A stretch of 64,000 nucleotides of DNA from Duganella sacchari. Lineage in GTDB: Bacteria; Pseudomonadota; Gammaproteobacteria; Burkholderiales; Burkholderiaceae_D. Shown here piece by piece: positions 34,946 through 44,634 of the stretch. The notes under the pieces are model-generated. The model saw nothing but the letters and a program-made list of their open reading frames with translations. It did no database searches and was not told the origin of the DNA. Each line of letters begins with the position of its first letter. Position 1 is the first letter of the stretch. Where the stretch lies: the NCBI RefSeq assembly GCF_900143065.1, contig NZ_FRCX01000004.1, forward strand, positions 186,001 to 250,000. Direction: 5' to 3'. Made by a program: the position numbers and the translations under genes.

Positions 34946-35994
34946 GGCAGTCTCACTTCCGCCCGCACGCCGGCGGGCGATAATTGAATCAGGTCGAACG
35001 TGGCGCGCTTGCCGTACAAGGCTGCCAGCCGCTCGCGCAGATTGCGTACGCCGATGCCATGGCCAGACGGGTCACCGGCGGCCAGCGTGCCACGGTCATC
35101 TTCCAGCCGCAGCACCAGCAGGTCCTGCTCGCGCTGCACCGAGATGTGGATGGCTGCCGGCTGGCGTTGTTTTTCAACCGTGTGTTTGAAGATGTTTTCC
35201 AATAGCGGCTGCATGCTCATGACCGGTACTTCACAGGCCAGCAGCGAGTCGTCGATCTGCCAGCTGATGCTGACGCGGTCCGAGAAACGCTCGCCCATCA
35301 GCGCTGCATAGCCGCGCAGCAGGCGCAGCTCGGTCTCCAGCGGTACCAGATGGCGCTCGCCGACATCCAGCGTGGCGCGCAGCACATCGGACAGCTGGAT
35401 CAGCATGGCGTCGGCACGCTGCACGTCGCTGTACATCAGCGATGAAATCGTATTGAGTGCGTTGAACAGGAAGTGCGGCTGCATCTGCTGGCTTAAACGC
35501 AGCAGCTGCGCCTCACGCAGCGAGGCGTTGGCGCGCTCCACGCGCAGCCGCTCTTCCAGCATGGCGTAAAACGACAGCACGCCAAACACGATGCCGGTGA
35601 AGGTGGTAAAGAACACCGTGATCTTCACGTCTTCATACAGGAAGGTCTGCGGCCATGGCGTGTGGGTATAGACCTGTCCATTCAGCGCATATACCGCATG
35701 GCGGATACCAAAGGCCACCGGGACGAAGGCAATCCAGTACATCGGCAGCCACACCAGCTGCCGTGCAAACCAGCGTATCGGTGAGGAGACCAGGCCGTCG
35801 TACTTTCGTGTCAGACGGCGCTGCGTCACCAGCAGCAGGGTGCAGGTGAAGGCCGACGAAGTCTCCCACAGGATCGGCTTCCAGTACTCATGGCCGCCAT
35901 CGCGAATGTATTCCTGCACGGCAGTTGATATCATCAGCGCCCAGAACAAAAGCCAGGCGAGGATTAGCAGCAGTCGGGTGCGGGAACGTAGCAT
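34933..35994 (-). CDS. LytS-type sensor histidine kinase
   Basis: 353 residues. Four or so membrane helices in the first 160 residues are followed by the His_kinase (PF06580) motif SQQMQPHFLFNALNTISSLMYSD with the phospho-accepting His, then an ATPase domain (MQPLLENIFKHTVEKQRQPA, HGIGVRNLRERLAALYG). Pairs with the LytTR regulator, and starts 6 bases after the antiporter stop codon, so it is likely in the antiporter operon. Confidence 0.9.
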   Translation of the reverse strand: MLRSRTRLLLILAWLLFWALMISTAVQEYIRDGGHEYWKPILWETSSAFTCTLLLVTQRRLTRKYDGLVSSPIRWFARQLVWLPMYWIAFVPVAFGIRHAVYALNGQVYTHTPWPQTFLYEDVKITVFFTTFTGIVFGVLSFYAMLEERLRVERANASLREAQLLRLSQQMQPHFLFNALNTISSLMYSDVQRADAMLIQLSDVLRATLDVGERHLVPLETELRLLRGYAALMGERFSDRVSISWQIDDSLLACEVPVMSMQPLLENIFKHTVEKQRQPAAIHISVQREQDLLVLRLEDDRGTLAAGDPSGHGIGVRNLRERLAALYGKRATFDLIQLSPAGVRAEVRLPCVS

Positions 35995-36000
35995 CGGTGG

Positions 36001-37635
36001 TTAACGGTAGCGTGCTTCCATCAGGTCGATCTCGCGTACCAGCTTGCGCGAGATCTCGTCGGAGATATGGTCATGGCGGGCCAGGTCGAATACCGTGCGG
36101 CGCTCTGCCGCCAGCGCGGCCAGCCGCAGTTCCTTTTCTGCATAGTCGGTCTTGCGCCACGCCTGTTCGGTGTCCGGATCCACCTCTTTGAGCTTGTGCT
36201 CATAAAACGCGATCACGCGCGCTGCTGCTTGCGGGTAGACTTCCGGATCGATGCAGGCGTCGGATTCCATCAACGCGATCTGGGTCTTTTCAATCGCGGT
36301 AATCGCCGCGTTGGCGGCGGCGCGGCGGGCGATGTCTTCTTCCTGCTGCTCTTCCGGCTCGGCCGGGAAGGTCATGCCGGCCAGCAGGCGCGGCAGGCCG
36401 ATGCTGGCGACCAGCAGTGAAATCAGGATCACCGAACAGGCCAGGAAGATGGTCAGTGCGCGCGCGGGGAAGGGCGAGCCATCCGGCAGCGCCAGCGGCA
36501 GCGTCAGCACGCCGGCCAGCGTGATGGTGCCGCGCGCACCGGCCAGCGTGGTCGCCAGCAGCAGGCGTGGATTGATCTTGTGGCGCGGACGGTGACGCAC
36601 TTTTTGCTTGAAGATGGTGAGGCGCAGCGACGCCCACACCCACGCCATGCGCAGCACCAGCAGGCCGAAGGTGATGGCAAACGCGTAGGCCACCAGCCAC
36701 CAGCGGTTCACATGGCCGCTTTCCTCCAGCGAGGTACCAGCCAGCAAGAAGATGTCCGGCAATTGCTCGCCCAGCAGCACGAACATCACGCCGTTCAGCG
36801 AGAACTGTACGGTGTCCCACACGGCCGAACGCTGGATGCGCGTGTTGGCGTGCGCGTGGCCGCTCAGCTCCACGTAGCTCATGGTGATGCCGGCCGCCAC
36901 TGCAGCCAGGATGCCCGATGCATGCAGGCGCTCCGCCACCAGGTAGGCGCCAAAGGGGATCAGCAGGTTGACCAGGATCGGCGAGCCAGGCGGCTCGCCG
37001 AAGTGGCGCACCAGCCAGCGCTGCGCCCAGGTCACCACCAGGGTCAGACCGACGCCGGCGGCAAGCCCCGCGATCACCAGCCAGATAAAGGTGAGGGTGG
37101 CGGTTTGCAGCGAGAAGGCGCCCGTCATGGCGGCCGCCACGGCAAAGCGGAAGCACACCAGGCCGGAAGCGTCATTGAGCAGCGATTCGCCTTCCAGAAT
37201 GTGCATCAGCCGTTTCGGGATGGGGGCGCTGGAAGCGATCGAGCTGACCGCGATCGGGTCGGTCGGCGAGACAATGGCCGCCAGCGCAAACGCCACCGGC
37301 AGCGGCATGGCGGGTATCAGCCAGTGAATCAGGAAGCCGGCGCCGACCACGGTGAACACTACCAGTCCGAGCGCCAGTTCAAGGATGGTGCCTTTGTCGC
37401 GCAGCAGGCCGCTTTTGGGAATGCGCCAGCCGTCCAGAAACAGCAGCGGCGGCAGGAAGACCAGGAAGAACAGGTCCGGCTCCAGGTCCACGCCATGCGA
37501 GGACTTGGCGGCGATCAGTGCACCGAGGGCGATCTGCACCAGCGGCAGCGGTATGGCGCGCGGCAGCACACGGCGGATGTAGGCGCTGGCCACCACGGCC
37601 AGCAGCATAATCAGCACAACTTCAATTGAATCCAT
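36001..37635 (-). CDS. Na+/H+ antiporter (CPA1/NhaP type)
   Basis: 544 residues. About twelve membrane helices end near residue 410, with LLFLDGWRIPKSGLLRDKG, the ion-binding ALAAIVSPTDPIAV and GESLLNDASGLVCF (ND motif). A cytoplasmic tail of about 130 residues rich in Ala/Glu/Arg follows. It exchanges Na+ or K+ for protons across the inner membrane. AAGGAAGGG precedes the ATG. It heads a unit with the LytS/LytTR pair. Confidence 0.88.
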   Translation of the reverse strand: MDSIEVVLIMLLAVVASAYIRRVLPRAIPLPLVQIALGALIAAKSSHGVDLEPDLFFLVFLPPLLFLDGWRIPKSGLLRDKGTILELALGLVVFTVVGAGFLIHWLIPAMPLPVAFALAAIVSPTDPIAVSSIASSAPIPKRLMHILEGESLLNDASGLVCFRFAVAAAMTGAFSLQTATLTFIWLVIAGLAAGVGLTLVVTWAQRWLVRHFGEPPGSPILVNLLIPFGAYLVAERLHASGILAAVAAGITMSYVELSGHAHANTRIQRSAVWDTVQFSLNGVMFVLLGEQLPDIFLLAGTSLEESGHVNRWWLVAYAFAITFGLLVLRMAWVWASLRLTIFKQKVRHRPRHKINPRLLLATTLAGARGTITLAGVLTLPLALPDGSPFPARALTIFLACSVILISLLVASIGLPRLLAGMTFPAEPEEQQEEDIARRAAANAAITAIEKTQIALMESDACIDPEVYPQAAARVIAFYEHKLKEVDPDTEQAWRKTDYAEKELRLAALAAERRTVFDLARHDHISDEISRKLVREIDLMEARYR

Positions 37636-37751
37636 TCCCTTCCTTCTATCCCGGTAGTAAAACGGCTTAAGCTTACACTATTGGCAGTTCGGTAAAAAGT
37701 TGGGCGGTACTCTGGCGGAACGGAAATCTTTCTGTCATAATACTGCCTTCT

Positions 37752-37827
37752 GCGGGAGTAGCTCAGTTGGTAGAGCGCAACCTTGCCAAGGTTGAGGTCG
37801 AGAGTTCGAGACTCTTCTCCCGCTCCA
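37752..37827 (+). tRNA. tRNA-Gly (GCC)
   Basis: 76 nt. The acceptor arm GCGGGAG pairs with CTCCCGC (37817-37823), the D-arm contains AGCTCAGTTGGTAGAGC, the anticodon loop is TTGCCAA with GCC at 37785-37787, the T-arm has GTTCGAG, and the 3' CCA is encoded (37825-37827). Decodes GGC/GGU. The gap of 339 bases between the antiporter and cheV holds this gene, the terminator after it and little else. Confidence 0.97.
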
Positions 37828-37844
37828 GAATTCAGTAGCACATC

Positions 37845-37873
37845 AAAAGGAAGCCCGTGGGCTTCCTTTTTTG
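37845..37873 (+). terminator. Rho-independent terminator after tRNA-Gly
   Basis: Inverted repeat AAAAGGAAGCC / GGCTTCCTTTT with a short loop and a following T run. It ends the tRNA transcript. Confidence 0.85.
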
Positions 37874-37974
37874 TTGTTTATCGTTCTCCAATACAACATC
37901 TTCCCCCTCAAAATGTGACGCGGCCCAGTGGCAAACGTTATACTGGGTGAGGACCACCGAAGGAGACGAAACCC

Positions 37975-38943
37975 ATGAAATCTGTTCAACAGGAAGTTGA
38001 TGAGCGCAGTAACCTAACCAACTCCAACAAATTCGAACTCCTCCTGTTCCGCCTGGGCGGTGACGCCAACGGCGAACATTCCGAGCTGTTCGGTATTAAC
38101 GTCTTCAAAATCCGCGAGATCGTGGCAATGCCCGAAGTAACTGCTGTGGCCGGATCCCCGCCACACATGCTGGGCGTAGTGAACCTGCGCGGACAAATCA
38201 TCACGGTGCTGGATTTGCCAGGCATCGTCGGTGTGACCCCAAAAACTGGTCTGAATATTATGCTGGTCACTGAATTCGCGCGCACCACGCAAGCGTTCGC
38301 GGTCGAATCGGTGGATGAAATCGTCCGTCTGGACTGGAGCCAGGTGCTGACGGCCGAAGGTACGGCTGGCGGCAAGGTCACCAGTATCGCGCGCGTCGAC
38401 GGCGATACCCAGAACACCCGCCTGGCGCAGGTGCTGGACGTGGAAACCATCCTGCGTGAACTGGTGCCGCCGGAACGCGCGGACATCGATCCGGAAACCA
38501 TTGGCCCGAAAGTGCTGCTGAAACCGGGCGCGGTGGTGCTGGCCGCCGACGATTCCGTGGTGGCGCGCAACCTGATCGAAAAAGGTCTGGAAGCGATGGG
38601 CGTGCACTTCATCATGACCAAGTCGGGCAAGGAAGCCTGGGATCGCCTGCAGTCGATTTCCGAAGGCGCCAAGGCCGAAGGCGTGCCAATTGGCGACCGT
38701 GTCGCCATGGTGCTGACCGACCTGGAAATGCCGGAGATGGACGGCTTTACGCTGACCCGCCTGATCAAACAGGACCCGCGCTTCGGCAAGATTCCTGTCG
38801 TGATCCACTCTTCGCTGTCCGGCAAGACCAATGAAGATCACGTCAAGGGCGTCGGCGCCGATGCGTACGTGGCCAAGTTCTCGGCAGAGGATCTGGCTGG
38901 CACCATCCGCAATGTGCTGGGCAAAGCCGCCGCCACCGCGTAA
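37975..38943 (+). CDS. cheV: Chemotaxis coupling protein CheV
   Basis: 322 residues. The N-terminal CheW-like domain (about 20-165) contains FGINVFKIREIVAMPEVTAV and GVVNLRGQIITVLDLP. The C-terminal receiver (about 180-310) has LAADDSVVARN, the phospho-site in VLTDLEMPEMDG, and VAKF. CheV links chemoreceptors to the CheA kinase. No other che genes are near, so it is a solitary cheV. GAAGGAG lies upstream of the ATG, and a TATACT hexamer at 37939-37944 may be its -10. Confidence 0.93.
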   Translation: MKSVQQEVDERSNLTNSNKFELLLFRLGGDANGEHSELFGINVFKIREIVAMPEVTAVAGSPPHMLGVVNLRGQIITVLDLPGIVGVTPKTGLNIMLVTEFARTTQAFAVESVDEIVRLDWSQVLTAEGTAGGKVTSIARVDGDTQNTRLAQVLDVETILRELVPPERADIDPETIGPKVLLKPGAVVLAADDSVVARNLIEKGLEAMGVHFIMTKSGKEAWDRLQSISEGAKAEGVPIGDRVAMVLTDLEMPEMDGFTLTRLIKQDPRFGKIPVVIHSSLSGKTNEDHVKGVGADAYVAKFSAEDLAGTIRNVLGKAAATA

Positions 38944-38966
38944 TAAAAAAACAAGGTAGTATAGGA

Positions 38967-38996
38967 GGGCCGCAATGGAAACATTGCGGCCCTTTT
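38967..38996 (+). terminator. Rho-independent terminator after cheV
   Basis: Perfect 11-bp stem GGGCCGCAATG / CATTGCGGCCC with a GAAA loop, followed by TTTT. It separates cheV from the DJ-1 gene 22 bases downstream. Confidence 0.93.
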
Positions 38997-39018
38997 CACT
39001 TCTCAGAAAGGATCTACC

Positions 39019-39600
39019 GTGGCAGCGAAAAAGATACTGTTTTTGACGGGCGACTTTGCAGAAGACTATGAAACCATGGTGCCGTTCCAGGCGCTGCAAG
39101 CGGTGGGCCATACGGTGCATGCGGTGTGCCCGGACAAGAAGGCCGGCGACACCGTGAAGACCGCCATCCACGATTTTGAAGGCGACCAGACCTATACCGA
39201 AAAGCCCGGCCACCTGTTTGCGCTGAATGCAAACTTCGACGACGCCGATGTCAGCAAGTACGATGCGCTGGCGATTGCCGGCGGCCGCGCGCCGGAGTAC
39301 CTGCGCCTGAAGCCGCGCGTGATTGAGCTGATCCAGCAGTTCGCTGCCGCCAACAAGCCAATCGCGGCGATCTGCCATGGTGCGCAATTGCTGGCCGCAG
39401 CGGATGTCATCCGCGGCAAGACCATTTCCGCTTATCCGGCCTGCGCGCCGGAAGTCAAGCTGGCAGGCGCGCAGTATGCCGACATTCCGGTGGACCAGGC
39501 GGTCACCGACGGCATCTTCGTGACGGCGCCGGCATGGCCGGCGCACCCCGCGTGGATCGCCCAGCTGCTGCAAAAACTGGGCACGGAGATCAGGCTGTAA
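39019..39600 (+). CDS. DJ-1/PfpI family protein
   Basis: 193 residues. Starts with [31 protein letters not shown] and the nucleophile-elbow Cys in [16 protein letters not shown] mark the DJ-1/PfpI superfamily (deglycase, protease or glyoxalase III-like). Activity is unassigned. The 3' end overlaps the convergent S-formylglutathione hydrolase by 11 bases. It may belong to an electrophile-defence group with its neighbours. Confidence 0.88.
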   Translation: MAAKKILFLTGDFAEDYETMVPFQALQAVGHTVHAVCPDKKAGDTVKTAIHDFEGDQTYTEKPGHLFALNANFDDADVSKYDALAIAGGRAPEYLRLKPRVIELIQQFAAANKPIAAICHGAQLLAAADVIRGKTISAYPACAPEVKLAGAQYADIPVDQAVTDGIFVTAPAWPAHPAWIAQLLQKLGTEIRL

Positions 39601-40432
39601 GATTGCGCGCGTGGAAGCGCAGGTGGTCTTCGATGAAGGTCGAGATGAAGTAGTAGCCGTGATCGTAGCGCTGGTGCCGACGTAAGGTCAGCGGCTGCGC
39701 TGCGGTCTGGCAGGCCGCTTCAAACGCTTCCGGATACAGCTGCTCCTGCAGGAATTTGTCGCCCAGGCCTTGGTCGATCAGGATGCCGTTGGGGAAGGGC
39801 GTGTGCGCCTGCACCATCAGCAGGCTGGCGTCGTAGGCCGCCCATGCGGTCTTGTCCTCGCCCAGATAACCGGTGAAGGCCTTGATCCCCCATGGGCACA
39901 GCGACGGCGCGGCGATTGGCGCAAACGCGGACACGGAACGGAACACGTCGGGCCGTTTCAGCGCCATCGTCAGGGCGCCATGGCCGCCCATCGAATGGCC
40001 GAAGATGCCGATGCGCCGGGCATCGGCAGGCAGTTCCTGGCTGACCAGTTCACGCAATTCGTGAATGTAGCTGTACATGCGATAGTGTCTGGACCACTCG
40101 GGCTGGGTGGCGTCCAGATAGAAGCCGGCGCCGAGGCCGAAGTCCCAGTGGTTGGTTTCGCCGTCCACACCGGCGCCGCGCGGGCTGGTGTCCGGCGCAA
40201 TCAGCATCAGGCCCAGTTCAGCGGCCATGCGCTGTGCGCCTGCCTTGACCATGAAGGTCTCTTCGGTGCAGGTGAGGCCGGCGAGATAGAACAGCGCAGG
40301 CACGCGGCCTTGCGCCGCTTGCGGCGGAATAAAAACCGAGAAGCGCATCGGCAGGCCGATCTCGCGCGATTCGTGGCGGTAGAAGCGCTGCACCCCGCCG
40401 TAGCAGGCGTGTTCACTGACCATTTCCAGCAT
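39590..40432 (-). CDS. fghA: S-formylglutathione hydrolase
   Basis: 280 residues, the normal length. The nucleophile is S147 in [14 protein letters not shown]225 (DQGLGDKFL) and H258 (RYDHGYYF) complete the alpha/beta-hydrolase triad. [23 protein letters not shown] is typical. The enzyme hydrolyses S-formylglutathione to formate and glutathione in formaldehyde detoxification. AAGGAAA lies before the ATG at 40432; a longer upstream frame is not used. The partner dehydrogenase gene (adhC/frmA) is not in this window. Confidence 0.93.
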   Translation of the reverse strand: MLEMVSEHACYGGVQRFYRHESREIGLPMRFSVFIPPQAAQGRVPALFYLAGLTCTEETFMVKAGAQRMAAELGLMLIAPDTSPRGAGVDGETNHWDFGLGAGFYLDATQPEWSRHYRMYSYIHELRELVSQELPADARRIGIFGHSMGGHGALTMALKRPDVFRSVSAFAPIAAPSLCPWGIKAFTGYLGEDKTAWAAYDASLLMVQAHTPFPNGILIDQGLGDKFLQEQLYPEAFEAACQTAAQPLTLRRHQRYDHGYYFISTFIEDHLRFHARNLTA

Positions 40433-40518
40433 AATTGTTTCCTTATGTTTTCCAGCGCACAGTGATAAAGCTGGTATCAGGTCAGAATTGTACAAGTATC
40501 TTTAAAAAGGAGAAGTAC

Positions 40519-41703
40519 ATGCCGGATATTCAAGCCATCTTGGCTGATCTGGGCTGGCCGCTGGCAATTGCAGTGGCATGGCTGACGGGTGAATTCGTGC
40601 ATCGCTGGACGCGCCTGCCGCGTATCAGTGTTTACGGTTTGATTGGTTTTTTACTGGCGCAGGCTTTTCCGGAAGCGCTCAGCAGCGGCGCCTCGAGCAA
40701 TGTGACCATCCTGGCGAATCTCGCATTTGGTCTGATCCTGTTTGAATTTGGTTACCGCATCAATCTGCACTGGCTGCGGATTAATCCCTGGATTGCGGTC
40801 AGCGGCCTGGCGGAATCGGCGGCGACCTTCGGCGTGGTTTATCTGATCGCGCATCTCACCGGCATGCCGCCGTTGACCTCCCTGTTACTGGCGTCGCTCG
40901 CCATGTCCACTTCGCCGGCCGGCGTGCTGCGCGTGATTAATGAAGAAGACAGTTCCGGCCAGGTGACCGAGCGGGTGCTGCATCTGGTGGCGATCAATAG
41001 CGTGATTGCGCTGTTTGTATTCAAGGTGGTGGTGGGGTTCTGGGTGTTCCAGACCTCCGGCAGCCTGACGCAGGCGGTGTCGCACAGCGGCATCGAGCTG
41101 CTGGTGTCGGCGGCAATGGGCGCCGTAATGGGCTTCATCGTGCCGCCGGTGCTGCGCCGCCTGGGCGCGCTGGCGCGTGACGGTACGATTGCGTTTGCGC
41201 TGGGCGTGATCCTGCTGGTGGCTGCCTCACGCGCGTTTGACGTGTCGCCGGTGCTGGCGACGCTGACCTTCGGCCTGACGGCGCGCCACAAGCGCGTGGC
41301 GTTCAGCCGCACCGAGCGTAACTTTGGCGGCATCGGCGAGCTGCTGACCGTGCTGCTGTTTGTGTTTGCCGTCTCGACGCTGGAATGGGAGCGCGTGGTC
41401 GATGGCGCCGGCCTGGCGGCCGTGCTGCTGCTGGCGCGCTTTGTGGTCAAGGCGGTCAGCGTGGGCGCGTTCGCGCACGTCAGCGGCATCACCTGGCGCA
41501 AGGGCCTGCTGACCGGTATCGCGCTGTCGCCGATGTCGGTGTTTGTCACGCTGCTGCTGGAGCAGACGAAATACATGGGAATCGTGCTGGTGGACGAACT
41601 GGCCGCACTGGCGGCGATGACGCTGCTGCTGGAAGTGGTCGGCCCCGTCATCACGCAACGCGCGCTGCACTGGGCGGACGAAACCCCTAAGGAGGCTAAA
41701 TAA
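40519..41703 (+). CDS. Kef-like cation/proton antiporter (CPA2)
   Basis: 394 residues with about twelve membrane helices. SVYGLIGFLLAQAF and FEFGYRINLHWLR near the start are Kef/GerN-type features. It lacks a C-terminal nucleotide-binding RCK/KTN domain, so it is the short form. Likely exchanges K+ or Na+ for H+. GGAGAA precedes the ATG. Its stop overlaps the YbdK start by one base, so the two are co-translated. Confidence 0.85.
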   Translation: MPDIQAILADLGWPLAIAVAWLTGEFVHRWTRLPRISVYGLIGFLLAQAFPEALSSGASSNVTILANLAFGLILFEFGYRINLHWLRINPWIAVSGLAESAATFGVVYLIAHLTGMPPLTSLLLASLAMSTSPAGVLRVINEEDSSGQVTERVLHLVAINSVIALFVFKVVVGFWVFQTSGSLTQAVSHSGIELLVSAAMGAVMGFIVPPVLRRLGALARDGTIAFALGVILLVAASRAFDVSPVLATLTFGLTARHKRVAFSRTERNFGGIGELLTVLLFVFAVSTLEWERVVDGAGLAAVLLLARFVVKAVSVGAFAHVSGITWRKGLLTGIALSPMSVFVTLLLEQTKYMGIVLVDELAALAAMTLLLEVVGPVITQRALHWADETPKEAK

Positions 41704-42821
41704 TGGCATTGGAAGAATTCAAATCATCGCAGCCGCTCACCATGGGCGTGGAGCTGGAGCTGCAACTGGTCAGCCTGTCGGACTTCGATCTGACGGCGTC
41801 CAGCCCGGACCTGCTGCATCTGTTGAACCGCAAGCCTTTCCCCGGCAATGTGACGCCGGAGATCACCGAGAGCATGATCGAGATTAACAGCGATGTGCAC
41901 ACCAATCACACCGAGCTGGTGGCGCAGCTGCAGCTGATCCGCGACACGCTGGTGCAGGCTGGCGAACAGCTCAACATAGGCATCTGCGGCGGCGGTACGC
42001 ACCCGTTCCAGAAATGGGCGGAGCGGCGGATTTTCTCCAAGCCGCGCTTCAAGGAAGTGTCCGAGCTGTATGGCTATCTGGCCAAGCAGTTCACGATCTT
42101 TGGCCAGCACGTGCACATCGGCTGCGCCTCCGGTGACGATGCGCTGTTCCTGCTGCATGCGCTGAGCCGCTACGTGCCGCACTTTATCGCGCTGTCGTCG
42201 TCGTCGCCGTACGTGCAAGGTAATGACACGCTGTTCAATTCCGCGCGTCTGAATTCGGTGTTTGCATTCCCGATGAGCGGCCGCGCGCCGTTCATGCAGC
42301 ATTGGTCCACATTCGAGAACGAGTATTTCTCGAAGATGGAGCACACCGGCGTGATCAAGAGCATGAAGGACTTCTACTGGGATATCCGCCCCAAGCCGGA
42401 ATACGGCACCATCGAACTGCGTGTCTGCGATACGCCGCTGACGGTGGAGCGGGCGGCGGCGCTGGCGGTGTATCTGCAGGCGCTGTGCCGCTATCTGCTG
42501 GAGCGCAAGGAAGAACCACCGGCCGAAGATGACTACCTGGTCTACAACTACAACCGCTTCCAGGCTTGCCGTTTTGGCCTGGACGGCACGGTGGTACATC
42601 CGAAGACGTACGAGAGCCTGTCGCTGCGCGAGGATATCCTGACCACGCTGCGCAAGATGGAGCCGCATGGCGTGGCGCTGGGCGGCACGGCGGGCCTGCA
42701 GCATCTGGTGCAGGTCACGCACGAGGGCAGCGACGCGCATTATCTGCGCCAGCAGTTCGACAGCAGTGGCAGCGTGGAAGGCGTCGTGGACGCGGCGATT
42801 CACCGCTTCCGCGGCCGCTGA
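41703..42821 (+). CDS. ybdK: YbdK-type carboxylate-amine ligase (glutamate-cysteine ligase 2)
   Basis: 372 residues, matching YbdK length. It contains MGVELELQLVSLSDFDL at the start, the ATP-binding EITESMIEINSDVHTN, FGQHVHIGCASGDDAL, and PKPEYGTIELRVCDTPLT. YbdK proteins form a weak gamma-glutamyl-cysteine ligase class. Start codon is shared with the antiporter stop (TAATG). Confidence 0.9.
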   Translation: MALEEFKSSQPLTMGVELELQLVSLSDFDLTASSPDLLHLLNRKPFPGNVTPEITESMIEINSDVHTNHTELVAQLQLIRDTLVQAGEQLNIGICGGGTHPFQKWAERRIFSKPRFKEVSELYGYLAKQFTIFGQHVHIGCASGDDALFLLHALSRYVPHFIALSSSSPYVQGNDTLFNSARLNSVFAFPMSGRAPFMQHWSTFENEYFSKMEHTGVIKSMKDFYWDIRPKPEYGTIELRVCDTPLTVERAAALAVYLQALCRYLLERKEEPPAEDDYLVYNYNRFQACRFGLDGTVVHPKTYESLSLREDILTTLRKMEPHGVALGGTAGLQHLVQVTHEGSDAHYLRQQFDSSGSVEGVVDAAIHRFRGR

Positions 42822-42822
42822 T

Positions 42823-43548
42823 CTACCGGAAGGTGATTGCCTTGTTCAGGCGGGCGATCACCTCGTCCGGCACCGCCTTGCTGCACATGATGTAGCGTTC
42901 GGGACCGCGCGGCATGTCCTTCAATGACAGCAGGCGCAGGTTGTTGGCATCAGCTGCGTGCTGCTTGAGCAGGTAGCTGCCTTCCTCGTCCGATACGAAC
43001 ATGAGATCGACGGCGCCCTTGCTGACCGATTGCACCATCTTTACGGTGGACGCGGTGGACACTGCCATCACGGGATGCCACTGCCGGATGTACGCATCCA
43101 GGCCGCCATACGAATAGTTATCCTTGACCAGTACACGGATGTCGCGCTGCCGCGTGAGTTCGTCCAGCGTGGCGATGCCGCGTGCGGCAAAGGCGTCGTT
43201 GGTCAGCACCAGCCAGGTGCGATCACGGTAAATCGGCTTGGTGAACTTGGCGTATTGCAGCCGGTCCGGCAGCATGAACCAGCCGACCGCGCAGTTCAGA
43301 CTTTTGGCGTCCTTGACCATCGCCAGCTGGCGGTTGGTGGGAACCTTGTGCCACTGCACGGGAATGCCGGCAGTCTTGAACGCGTGGACCGTTGGCGTAC
43401 CGGTCAGGCCGGATGGCGTGCCGTCCGGCAGCGGCACCATGTACGGTGGCCGCTCGCTGTAGGCGACGTGTATCGTCTCTTCCGCAACGGTGGTCAGCGG
43501 AACAAGCAGGCTGGCAAGGATCACAGCGGCGCTACGCAGGCGATTCAT
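42823..43548 (-). CDS. Periplasmic amino-acid-type solute-binding protein
   Basis: 241 residues with a signal peptide (AAVILASLLVPLTTVAEE). SBP_bac_3-like: VAYSERPPYMVPLPDG at the start, RWTRLPRYSAF-like segments, and GAVDLMFVSDEEGSYLL. No permease or ATPase gene adjoins, so it may be an orphan sensor or use a distant transporter. It is convergent with ybdK, whose stop lies one base away. Confidence 0.8.
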   Translation of the reverse strand: MNRLRSAAVILASLLVPLTTVAEETIHVAYSERPPYMVPLPDGTPSGLTGTPTVHAFKTAGIPVQWHKVPTNRQLAMVKDAKSLNCAVGWFMLPDRLQYAKFTKPIYRDRTWLVLTNDAFAARGIATLDELTRQRDIRVLVKDNYSYGGLDAYIRQWHPVMAVSTASTVKMVQSVSKGAVDLMFVSDEEGSYLLKQHAADANNLRLLSLKDMPRGPERYIMCSKAVPDEVIARLNKAITFR

Positions 43549-43641
43549 GAAAATCCATCCGGTGTCACAACGACCAACAGTCTACACCGGGCGATGGCAT
43601 AAGATCAAAAGACATTCATTAATTGCATCACTATTAGTCGT

Positions 43642-44634
43642 TTAAAAGCGTGTCTCGCGCGCGACGCGCAGGAAGTTGTCGAGGATGCCGGTGCAGTCCA
43701 GCAGCTCGACGCCGCCGGCGCGGTGGAATTCGGGGTGCCATTGGAGGCCCATCACAAACGGCGCCTTGCGGTAGCGGATGGCTTCGATCATGTTGTCGGG
43801 TACCGACAAGGCTTCCACCGACATGTCACGCCCCAGTGTCTTGACGGCCTGGTGGTGGATGGAATTCACGAGTCCCGTGCTTTTGCCTTTGAACATGCGC
43901 GCCAGCGAGGAGCCGGCCGGGAAGCTGATTTCGTGGCGGTTGCGGTCGTAGTCGTCGTTGACGTGGGCCAGTGAATCCGGCACATCGGTGGCGATGTCCT
44001 GGTACAGCGTGCCGCCAAACGCTACGTTGATGAGCTGGCAGCCACGGCAGATGCCCAGCACGGGCTTGCCCGCTTCGACAAATTCGTGCAGTAGCTCCAG
44101 TTCATACATGTCGCGCGCGCGGTCGCCGCCCCATTCAGGCCGCGTCGGCACCTCGGAATAGCTTTGGGGTGAAACGTCCGCGCCGCCTTGCAGTACCAGG
44201 CCGTCCAGGTGCCTGGCGTAGTCGCGCAGGCGGATGTTGGACGGGTGGAGCAGGCCATCCGTATTGACGGTCGGGATCATGAACACCAGCACGTCGCGCG
44301 ACATCACCCATTGTGCAATCGACTCTTCAAGGTATTGCAGGTTCTTGCTGCGCAGGCCCGTGGCGCCAGGCTCGGGATGGAAGATGCGCGCGGAGACGCC
44401 GATGTGCAGCGGCCGCTGGATGATGTGCCGCGTGGCCGCCGCCGCGATGCGCCGGTAGCGCGCCATGATGACGCGGCCCCACAGGCTGAACACGGTGTCG
44501 CCAGGGTCGAGGTAGCGCGGCGTGCCACCGTCATGACGGGTCTTGCGGTCCTGCTTGCGCCGCTCACCTTGGTCGCTGGCGCGGCGATGCGGGTTGACCT
44601 GCTGCGGATCGTTGCTGTCTGGTCCGTCGCTCAT
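43642..44634 (-). CDS. Gamma-glutamyl-GABA hydrolase family (peptidase C26)
   Basis: 330 residues. A class I glutamine-amidotransferase fold has the nucleophile Cys in VLGICRGCQLINVAFGG, the oxyanion region LVLQGGADVSPQSY and His/Glu in GLQWHPEFH. Related to PuuD, which splits gamma-glutamyl-GABA in putrescine catabolism; here it could act on other gamma-glutamyl amides. The N-terminal 75 residues are charged and lack homology, and may contain an unneeded extension (an internal start is possible). Confidence 0.82.
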   Translation of the reverse strand: MSDGPDSNDPQQVNPHRRASDQGERRKQDRKTRHDGGTPRYLDPGDTVFSLWGRVIMARYRRIAAAATRHIIQRPLHIGVSARIFHPEPGATGLRSKNLQYLEESIAQWVMSRDVLVFMIPTVNTDGLLHPSNIRLRDYARHLDGLVLQGGADVSPQSYSEVPTRPEWGGDRARDMYELELLHEFVEAGKPVLGICRGCQLINVAFGGTLYQDIATDVPDSLAHVNDDYDRNRHEISFPAGSSLARMFKGKSTGLVNSIHHQAVKTLGRDMSVEALSVPDNMIEAIRYRKAPFVMGLQWHPEFHRAGGVELLDCTGILDNFLRVARETRF

